NCBI RefSeq assembly: GCF_006439015.1
Contig: NZ_RCZG01000011.1
Coordinates: 98,579 to 162,578 of the forward strand
Reading direction: 5' to 3'
Origin: Mycolicibacterium hodleri
GTDB taxonomy: Bacteria > Actinomycetota > Actinomycetes > Mycobacteriales > Mycobacteriaceae
Length of the DNA stretch: 64,000 nt
The notes under the pieces were generated by a model that did no database searches, was not told the DNA's origin, and was given only the letters and a program-made list of their open reading frames with translations. Each line of letters begins with the position of its first letter. Positions within the stretch are counted from its first letter, which is position 1. The position numbers and the translations under genes were made by a program. This document shows, in pieces, positions 58,601 to 64,000 of the stretch.

Positions 58601-59001
58601 TCGTCACAGCCAACGGCTACCCCATTCCGTTGCTCGCCACCAGCAACTCCGACGTCCAGGTCGGCGGCGTCCGGTTCCGCGCCTGGCAGCCGCCGAGCGC
58701 ACTGCACCCCACGATCACCGTGGACAGTCCGCTCCGGTTCGAGCTGATCGACACCGCCACCGGGACCTCGCGCGGCGGATGCACCTATCACGTGAGCCAT
58801 CCCGGCGGACGTTCCTACGACAACCCGCCCGTCAACGCCGTCGAAGCGGAGTCACGGCGAGGCAGGCGCTTCGAGGCCACCGGATTCACTCCGGGCCGGG
58901 TCGACATGTCCGTCATCCGGGAGAAACAAGCACGCCAGTCCACCGACGTAGGCGCGCCGGGCATCGTAGATCTCCGCCGGGTGCGTACCGTTCTGCGGTG
59001 A
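55642..59001 (+). CDS. Transglutaminase-like / DUF2126 protein (Rv2566-like)
   Basis: 1119 residues. Residues 1-300 are a bacterial transglutaminase module: N-terminal domain (ALEHRTSYTFDRLVEVFPHVVRLRP), then catalytic Cys C188 in IGSCRDSAWLL, His in DLHAWTEVYIPG and Asp in LDPTSALFAG. The remaining 800 residues are the DUF2126 domain (LTMGGEPTFVSIDN, GKWYPGEPLPRWQIGL, TGNTHRAEFCIDKLYSPDSARGRLGLLELRGFEMP). Cysteine-protease-like or amide-bond chemistry on a peptide is suspected. ATG 55642 is the conserved start. Its stop overlaps the next start (TGATG). Confidence 0.88.
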   Translation: MGIKVALEHRTSYTFDRLVEVFPHVVRLRPAPHSRTPIEAYSLQVEPADHFVNWQQDAFGNFLARLVFPTRTRELTITVGLIADLKVINPFDFFIEDFAETWPFEYPKALLEDLKPYLRPVDEDGEGSGPGELTKDWVRNFIVRPGTRTIDFLVALNGAINADVGYSLRMEPGVQTPDFTLRTAIGSCRDSAWLLVSVLRELGLAARFVSGYLVQLTSDVQALDGGPSGPVADFTDLHAWTEVYIPGAGWIGLDPTSALFAGEGHIPLSATPHPASAAPITGATEPCETTLDFSNVVTRVHEDPRVTLPYTPAAWDSIVALGATVDSRMADGDVRLTMGGEPTFVSIDNQVDPEWTTDADGPHKRQRASVLASQLKAIWAPQGLVQRNQGKWYPGEPLPRWQIGLHWRADGQPLWLNDALLADPWAEQKSDPVASDAGLHVLGAIAAGLGLPATQVRPVFEDPLSRLAALVRQPAGERVADADDLESDAPDARAALLSRLEESVTEPSAYVLPLHRREDDGGWASADWRLRRGRIVLLEGDSPAGLRLPLDAISWEPPRPSRESDPLAPRGTLGSNDDSEDVEIEEAEGAPITAMVAEVRDGVLYVFLPPTEELEHFVDIVSRLEASAAKANCPVVVEGYGPPPDARLTSMSVTPDPGVIEVNVAPTVSFAEQREQLETLYEQARLARLSTESFDVDGTHGGTGGGNHITLGGITAAESPMLRRPDLLISMLTYWQRHPSLSYLFSGRFIGTTSQAPRVDEGRSEALYELEIAFSEIDRLTRGSGQEPTTAKPSDGRSASSAPWVTDRALRHLLTDITGNTHRAEFCIDKLYSPDSARGRLGLLELRGFEMPPHFQMAMVQSLLVRSLVAWFWDEPLRAPLIRHGANLHGRYLLPHFIIQDIADVAADLRAHGIEFDTSWLDPFTEFRFPRVGTAVFDGVEIELRGAIEPWNVLGEESTAGGTARYVDSSIERLQVRLIGADRHRYVVTANGYPIPLLATSNSDVQVGGVRFRAWQPPSALHPTITVDSPLRFELIDTATGTSRGGCTYHVSHPGGRSYDNPPVNAVEAESRRGRRFEATGFTPGRVDMSVIREKQARQSTDVGAPGIVDLRRVRTVLR

Positions 59002-61721
59002 TGGTCCTACGCGCCAGCGGCCCACCGGAGCCCATTCCCGCCATGACCGGCGCCGGCTTCCCGAACGGAGCCGGCGCCGATGACTTGTTGGCCCAGTACC
59101 GTGCCGCCCGCGGTCAGCAGTCGCTGTTCGACGTGCGTGGCGGTCCGAGCAGCGGCTACGACGAGTTCGTCGACGCGGCGGGCGAGGTACGCCCCGCGTG
59201 GCAGGAGCTCGCCGCATGCGTGGAGCAGCGAGGTCGCTTCGGTTTGGAGCGCCTTCGCTCCGTGGTACGCGGCTTGGTCGACAACGACGGCATCACCTTC
59301 ATGCAGGTCGACCGCCAGAGTGGGCCGGAGCGCAGCGACTCGGCAAACGGATCCGGCGACGCGGTCACCAATGGCGACGGCACTCAAGTCCCGGGACCGT
59401 GGCAACTAGATGCACTGCCGCTGCTGATCTCGGCGGCGGATTGGGACACTCTCGAATCCGGTCTGGTACAACGCTCCCGCGTGATGGACGCCGTCCTGAC
59501 CGACCTGTACGGGGACCGCCGCTCGATCACCAGCGGGGTGCTGCCGCCGCAACTCGTGTTCTCCCATCCCGGGTATCTCCGCGCCGCACGCGGCATCGCC
59601 GTGCCTGGCCGTCACCAACTGTTCCTGCACGGAGTCGATATCAGCCGTGACGCCTCTGGCGAGTTCCTGGTCAACGCCGACTGGACGCAGGCGCCGTCGG
59701 GCGCCGGGTACGCCCTCGCCGACCGGCGCGTCGTCGCCCACGCCTTCCCGGAGCTCTACGAGCGCATCAGCCCTCGACCGGCGTCGCCATGGGCGCAGGC
59801 GTTGCGGCTGGCCCTCATCGACGCCGCACCGGAGTCGGCGGAGGAACCCGTCGTCGTGGTCCTCAGTCCGGGCATTCACTCCGAGACCGCATTCGACCAG
59901 GCCTACCTGGCCAGCGTGCTTGGCTTCCCGCTGGTGGAGAGCGCCGACCTCGTGGTGCGAGACGGCAAGCTGTGGATGCGTTCCCTCGGCACGCTCAAGC
60001 GGGTTGACGTCGTGCTGCGCCGGGTGGACGCCGCCTACGCCGATCCGCTGGACCTGAGGGCGAATTCGCGACTCGGTGTGGTGGGCCTCGTCGAAGTCCT
60101 CCGGCGCGGTGCGGTCACGGTCGTCAACACCCTCGGTAGCGGCATCCTGGAAAGTCCAGGGCTGCAGCGCTTTCTGCCCGAACTCGCTGATCTGCTGCTC
60201 GGCGAAAGCCCGCAGCTGAACATGGCGCCGATGTACTGGGGCGGCATCGACGTCGAACGATCGCATCTGTTGAGTCATCTGCCGTCACTGCTCATCCGGC
60301 CGGTGAACGGGGGAGAGCCGATCGTCGGCCCGGCCTTGTCGAACGGCGAACGCGAAGAGTTGTCATCGCGGATCGGCGCCAACCCATGGCAGTGGGTCGG
60401 TCAGGAACTGCCGCAGTTCTCATCGGCGCCAACGGATTACGCGTCCAACGGCTTGTCGGCCGGCAGTACGGGCATGCGACTGTTCTCCGTCGCCCAACGC
60501 GGTGGGTATGCGCCGATGGTCGGCGGCCTCGGCTACTTGCTCGCCCAGGGCAACGCGGCCTATCGGATGAACACCACTGCAGCAAAGGACATCTGGGTCC
60601 GCACGCCGACGCGTGCGACGGCCGAGCGAATCCCTGCGCCGCCTTCGGTGGAACTGCCCGCGATCAACCCGAGCCCGACCTGGGCGATCAGCTCGCCGCG
60701 CGTGTTGTCCGACCTGTTCTGGCTCGGCCGCTACTCGGAGCGGGCGGAGAGCATGGCCAGACTCCTCGGCGTGACGCGTGAGCGTTTCCACGAATTCCGC
60801 GGCAGGCAGGACCTTCCGGGTAGCGAGTGCGTCCCGGTACTGCTCAACGCGCTCGGCCGCATCACGGGCACCGACACCGGGGCTGCGGGTGACGACGCCG
60901 AGATGATCGCCATCGCGCCGACCACCCTGTGGTCACTCACGGCCGATCGGCATCGTGCGGGATCTCTGGCGCAGTCCGTGGAGCGACTCGGCCTGTCGGC
61001 GCGCGCAGTACGCGATCAGATGTCGAACGACACGTGGATGGTGCTCGCCGCGGTCGACCGTGCCGTGATGCGTCCGTCGCGGACCCCGCCGGACTCCCAC
61101 AGCGAGGGCGACGGCTATCTCGCGGCTGCCCACAGCCAGACTCTCGCCGGGATGTTGGCGCTGTCCGGGGTGGCAGCTGAGTCGATGGTGCATGACGTCG
61201 GCTGGACGATGATGGACATCGGCAAACGCATCGAGCGGGGCATCTGGATGGCCACCCTCATGCGTGCGACGCTGACGACCGTGCGCAGTCCGGGCGCCGA
61301 GCAGACCATCACGGAATCGACGCTGGTGGCGTGCGAGTCATCGGTGAGCTACCGCCGACGCACCCTCGGCAAGGTCAGCGTGGCCGCGGTGGCGGACCTG
61401 GTGCTGTTCGACGAGGAGAACCCCCGCTCGATGGCCTATCAGTTCGAGCGGTTGCGTGTGAATCTCAAGGCGCTGCCCTCCTCGTCCGGGTCCACTCGTC
61501 CCGAGCGGCTCATCGACGAGGTCGCCGCGCGGTTGCGGCGGCTCGACCCGGCCGACCTCGAGGACGTCACCGACGGCACGCGAGCCGAGTTGGACGGCCT
61601 GCTGAACGGCATCCACACCGATCTGCGTGAACTGTCCCGCCTCATCACCTCGGCCCATCTCTCCCTGCCCGGCGGGATGCAGCCGCTGTGGGGTCCCGAT
61701 GAGAGAAGGGTCGTCCCGTGA
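59001..61721 (+). CDS. Circularly permuted ATP-grasp / alpha-E domain protein (Rv2567-like)
   Basis: 906 residues in two parts. The first (about 1-500) is the circularly permuted ATP-grasp type 2 domain: GITFMQVDRQ, DALPLLISAADWDTLESGLVQRSR, FSHPGYLRAARGI and VDVVLRRVDAAYADPLDLR. The second (about 560-906) is the alpha-E helical domain: SPRVLSDLFWLGRYSERAESMARLLG and EENPRSMAYQFERLRVNLKALP. ATP-grasp enzymes join amine and carboxyl groups, so with the flanking transglutaminase-like proteins it probably makes or breaks an unknown peptide-like bond. ATG 59001 overlaps the preceding stop; the end overlaps the next gene by GTGA. Confidence 0.88.
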   Translation: MVLRASGPPEPIPAMTGAGFPNGAGADDLLAQYRAARGQQSLFDVRGGPSSGYDEFVDAAGEVRPAWQELAACVEQRGRFGLERLRSVVRGLVDNDGITFMQVDRQSGPERSDSANGSGDAVTNGDGTQVPGPWQLDALPLLISAADWDTLESGLVQRSRVMDAVLTDLYGDRRSITSGVLPPQLVFSHPGYLRAARGIAVPGRHQLFLHGVDISRDASGEFLVNADWTQAPSGAGYALADRRVVAHAFPELYERISPRPASPWAQALRLALIDAAPESAEEPVVVVLSPGIHSETAFDQAYLASVLGFPLVESADLVVRDGKLWMRSLGTLKRVDVVLRRVDAAYADPLDLRANSRLGVVGLVEVLRRGAVTVVNTLGSGILESPGLQRFLPELADLLLGESPQLNMAPMYWGGIDVERSHLLSHLPSLLIRPVNGGEPIVGPALSNGEREELSSRIGANPWQWVGQELPQFSSAPTDYASNGLSAGSTGMRLFSVAQRGGYAPMVGGLGYLLAQGNAAYRMNTTAAKDIWVRTPTRATAERIPAPPSVELPAINPSPTWAISSPRVLSDLFWLGRYSERAESMARLLGVTRERFHEFRGRQDLPGSECVPVLLNALGRITGTDTGAAGDDAEMIAIAPTTLWSLTADRHRAGSLAQSVERLGLSARAVRDQMSNDTWMVLAAVDRAVMRPSRTPPDSHSEGDGYLAAAHSQTLAGMLALSGVAAESMVHDVGWTMMDIGKRIERGIWMATLMRATLTTVRSPGAEQTITESTLVACESSVSYRRRTLGKVSVAAVADLVLFDEENPRSMAYQFERLRVNLKALPSSSGSTRPERLIDEVAARLRRLDPADLEDVTDGTRAELDGLLNGIHTDLRELSRLITSAHLSLPGGMQPLWGPDERRVVP

Positions 61722-62644
61722 GCGACATGGGTCCCACCTCCCTGCCGGGTAGCCGGGCCTACAAGATCACGCACCGGACGATGTACCACTACTCCGACGA
61801 CGTCACCAGCTCCTACGGCCGCGGCTTCCTGACACCGCGTGACTCCACCCGACAGCGCTGCCTGTCTCACGAATTGGTTATCGAACCGGAGGCCGCCGAC
61901 AGTTCGACGAGTATGGATGGCTACGGAAACGTCAGCTCGTACTTCCATGTGACGCACCCACATCGAGCGCTGACCATCACCGGCCTTTCAGTCGTAGAGG
62001 TCGATCCGCCCCCCGCGGGTCTCTACGGCAGCGGATCGGCTCTCGCACCGTGGGAGATCGCGCGCCCCGTCGGCACCGACGGTGCGTTGGCGGTCGAGTT
62101 CACGCTGGACCTTCAGCCGCCGGAGATCACCGACGCCCTCCGCGAGTACGCCGCACCGAGCTTCCAGCCCGAGCGTCCTCTGATCGAGGTGCTGCGAGAT
62201 CTGAACTCCAGGATCAACGACGACTTCACCTATCGCTCGGGTTCGACGACGGTGTCCACCCAGGTTGCGGAGGTTTTGGCCGAAGGCGAGGGGGTATGTC
62301 AGGATTTCGCCCGGCTCGCGATCGCTTGCCTGCGCGCCAATGGTCTCGCCGCGAGCTACGTCTCGGGCTATCTCGCGACGGACCCACCTCCTGGAAGGGA
62401 ACGCATGGTTGGGATCGATGCGACACACGCTTGGGCATCGGTGTGGACGCCGCAGAACCAGTGGTTGGGGTTCGACCCGACCAACGATCAAATGGTCGAC
62501 GAGCGTTACGTAGTGGTCGGTTTCGGCCGTGACTATGCCGACGTTCCACCTCTCCGCGGCATCATCTACACCGACTCCGAGAGCAGCACGATCGACGTCT
62601 CCGTCGACGTGGCGCCCTTTGCAGGAGGAATCCTTCATGCGTGA
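61718..62644 (+). CDS. Second transglutaminase-like protein (Rv2569c-like)
   Basis: 308 residues: an N-terminal beta domain (YKITHRTMYHYSDDVTSSYGRGFLTPRD) and a transglutaminase core with Cys C194 in EGVCQDFARLAIACLRANGL, His in GIDATHAWASVW and Asp in WLGFDPTNDQ. All three catalytic positions are present. GTG 61718 overlaps the previous stop codon (GTGA), and its 3' end overlaps the next gene by 8 bases. It belongs with the ATP-grasp/alpha-E and DUF2126 proteins in a conserved operon of unknown chemistry. Confidence 0.9.
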   Translation: MSDMGPTSLPGSRAYKITHRTMYHYSDDVTSSYGRGFLTPRDSTRQRCLSHELVIEPEAADSSTSMDGYGNVSSYFHVTHPHRALTITGLSVVEVDPPPAGLYGSGSALAPWEIARPVGTDGALAVEFTLDLQPPEITDALREYAAPSFQPERPLIEVLRDLNSRINDDFTYRSGSTTVSTQVAEVLAEGEGVCQDFARLAIACLRANGLAASYVSGYLATDPPPGRERMVGIDATHAWASVWTPQNQWLGFDPTNDQMVDERYVVVGFGRDYADVPPLRGIIYTDSESSTIDVSVDVAPFAGGILHA

Positions 62645-63701
62645 CTTCATCTGCCCCAACTGCGGCAATCACCTCGCCTTCGACAATTCGGTATGCCTGT
62701 CATGCCGCAGTCGCTTGGGATTCTCCCCGGAGGACATGGCCTTCATGGTCATCACCTCGGGCGAGGAGAGCGAACACGGCGGCGCGGTGGATGCCAGCGA
62801 GTACCAGCTGTGTGCGAATCTCCATGTGGCCGAATGCAATTGGCTGGTCAAGGTGGCGCCGGTCCGCAGGCTGTGTACGTCGTGCGCGTTGACCCGCACC
62901 AGGCCGGACGAATCCGATGCCGCCGCCATGGCCGCCTTCGCGACCGCCGAGAAGGCCAAACGACGCTTGATCGTCGAGTTGATCGACCTGAAGCTGCCGA
63001 TCGTCGGCCGCGACGAGGATCCCAACTTCGGGTTGGCCTTCGACCTGCTGTCGAGCCAACAAGAGAAGGTCTTCACCGGCCACGAGGACGGGCTCATCAC
63101 CCTCGACCTCGCAGAGGGCGACGACGTGCACCGCGAACAGCTGCGCGTCTCGATGGCCGAACCGTACCGGACCCTCCTCGGACACTTCCGCCACGAGATC
63201 GGGCACTACTACTACTACCGGCTCGTGGGCGCCGCTCCTCAGTACCAGGAGAAGGCCCACGAGCTCTTCGGTGACGCCGAAATGGACTACCAAGCGGCGC
63301 TGGACCGGCACTACAGCCAAGGCGCACCCCCCGGATGGGAGTCGGACTACGTGTCGTCCTACGCGACGATGCACCCCGCCGAGGATTGGGCGGAGACCTT
63401 CGCGCACTATCTGCACATCCGCGACACCCTGGACACCGCCGCGGCCTTCAGCTTCGCGCCGGCTTCGGCGACGTTCGAGCGCCGAAACCTGGGTCCCAGT
63501 GGATTCGACTCGATCATCGACATGTGGCTGCCGCTGTCGTGGGCGCTCAACATGGTCAACCGGTCGATGGGTCACAACGACCTCTACCCGTTCCTACTGC
63601 CGATGAAGGTGCTGGAGAAGATGCGGTTCATCCACACCGTCATCGACGAGGTGACGTCGGACCCGGCCAAGCTCGCCGCTGCCGCGGGTGGCGCCGGCTA
63701 G
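62637..63701 (+). CDS. Zinc-ribbon metallopeptidase (Rv2568c-like)
   Basis: 354 residues. An N-terminal zinc ribbon uses C6, C9, C20 and C23 (FICPNCGN, VCLSCRSRLG). The central protease motif is HEIGH at 186-190 in GHFRHEIGHYYYYRL; a later acidic His-containing helix (PAEDWAETFAHYLHIRDT) supplies the third zinc ligand, in the manner of the putative zinc-binding metallopeptidase family. AGGAGG (62623-62628) is 8 bases before ATG 62637. It is the last gene of the transglutaminase/ATP-grasp operon. The TAG stop is inside the CTAG target of the adjoining insertion sequence, so the original C-terminus may have been longer. Confidence 0.87.
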   Translation: MRDFICPNCGNHLAFDNSVCLSCRSRLGFSPEDMAFMVITSGEESEHGGAVDASEYQLCANLHVAECNWLVKVAPVRRLCTSCALTRTRPDESDAAAMAAFATAEKAKRRLIVELIDLKLPIVGRDEDPNFGLAFDLLSSQQEKVFTGHEDGLITLDLAEGDDVHREQLRVSMAEPYRTLLGHFRHEIGHYYYYRLVGAAPQYQEKAHELFGDAEMDYQAALDRHYSQGAPPGWESDYVSSYATMHPAEDWAETFAHYLHIRDTLDTAAAFSFAPASATFERRNLGPSGFDSIIDMWLPLSWALNMVNRSMGHNDLYPFLLPMKVLEKMRFIHTVIDEVTSDPAKLAAAAGGAG

Positions 63702-63702
63702 C
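63697..63702. other. Probable IS481 target site GCTAGC
   Basis: IS481-family elements insert at NCTAGN. Here GCTAGC immediately precedes TGTGATGCCC, the probable inverted-repeat tip at 63703. The CTAG gives the stop codon of both the metallopeptidase (TAG) and, on the other strand, the transposase. Confidence 0.6.
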
Positions 63703-64000
63703 TGTGATGCCCAGGGAGGTTGGTCAGTCGGGTGACCGGTGGGCGGCCTCCGATGGCGGAGTGGGCTCGGTGGAAATTGTAGAAGTGCAGCCAGCCGGGC
63801 AGGGCGGTGTTGCGTTGTTCGGTGGAGTCGTAGAACCGGGCGTAGGCCCAGCCGTCACCTAGGGTGCGGTGGAATCGCTCGATCTTGCCGTTGGTCTGAG
63901 GCCGGTATGGGCGGGTCCGCTTCGGGGTGATGTTCAGCTCGGCGCAGGCATCGCGCCAGGCGTAGGACCGGTAGGCGGAGCCGTTGTCAGACAGGACCCG
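63698..64000 (-). mobile_element. IS481-family insertion sequence, transposase C-terminus
   Basis: The leftward frame enters from the window edge and gives 100 residues of a DDE transposase: VLSDNGSAYRSYAW, ITPKRTRPYRPQTNGKIERF with the catalytic Glu in KIERFHRTL, WAYARFYDSTEQRNTAL and HSAIGGRPPVTRL. The catalytic Asp in SDNGS is also visible; the first Asp lies outside the window. The frame ends at a TAG formed by the flanking CTAG. No damage is visible in this part. Confidence 0.9.

Overview
The window is high-GC mycobacterial chromosome, most like a rapidly growing Mycolicibacterium. The evidence is the conserved backbone: gabT, yajC-secD-secF, a solute-binding lipoprotein, apt, relA, a ppiB-type cyclophilin, a glyoxalase II-like hydrolase, hisS, an SOS-boxed radical SAM gene, a YpfJ-type metallopeptidase, a ketopantoate-reductase-like gene, aspS and a large transglutaminase/DUF2126 locus. 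From memory this follows the order of M. tuberculosis Rv2589 to Rv2566. Abundant GTG starts, ATGA/GTGA coupling, an F420-type (LLM) oxidoreductase, a Ddn-like nitroreductase, a DUF732 protein and a mycobacterial LexA box agree with this. No tRNA, rRNA or CRISPR array was recognised.

Layout. 1-17.5 kb: membrane protein fragment, gabT (-), protein-export operon yajC-secD-secF with lipoprotein and apt, a 34-bp triple tandem repeat, relA, a divergent MFS/ArsR pair with a clear palindromic operator, two tandem cyclophilins, MBL hydrolase, hisS, dtd and a small secreted protein. 17.6-33.9 kb: cspA, LexA-regulated radical SAM gene, alpha/beta hydrolase, a fatty-acid/CoA module (two acyl-CoA dehydrogenases, amidohydrolase, TetR, LLM oxidoreductase, thioesterase), an SDR pseudogene, DinB protein, YpfJ peptidase, carboxylesterase, a frameshifted SRPBCC gene, PanE-like reductase, aspS with an unusual in-frame insertion, Ddn-like protein and a lipoprotein.

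34.17-44.80 kb is a 10.6-kb integrated element. It has a large serine integrase at one end, a DUF3102/ParB-like protein, a short basic DNA-binding-type protein, a cluster of three 17-bp palindromes, Cys-rich small proteins, an HK97 gp10-like protein, an HK97-fold major capsid protein with a following small structural protein, and cargo (DUF732 secreted protein, DUF2510 membrane protein, single-TM protein). It has no recognisable terminase, portal, prohead protease, tail or lysis gene, so it looks like a phage satellite comparable in size and style to phiRv1/phiRv2 rather than a full prophage. It sits inside an acetyl-CoA acetyltransferase gene. The displaced native 3' end remains at the left junction, and the element supplies a diverged but complete 3' end, including the catalytic His and Cys, that restores the reading frame at the right junction. 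Joining the two chromosomal flanks regenerates an uninterrupted canonical thiolase reading frame, which fixes the attachment core at or next to GCCCA.

44.6-54.5 kb: the restored thiolase with a divergent HxlR regulator, then a leftward carbohydrate/polyol operon (DeoR, FGGY kinase, ABC binding protein, two permeases, ATPase, SDR, BtpA/SgcQ-family protein). 54.6-63.7 kb: DUF389 membrane protein and a four-gene overlapping operon of transglutaminase/DUF2126, circularly permuted ATP-grasp/alpha-E, a second transglutaminase and a zinc metallopeptidase. The window ends inside an IS481-family transposase whose insertion site is a CTAG containing the metallopeptidase stop codon.
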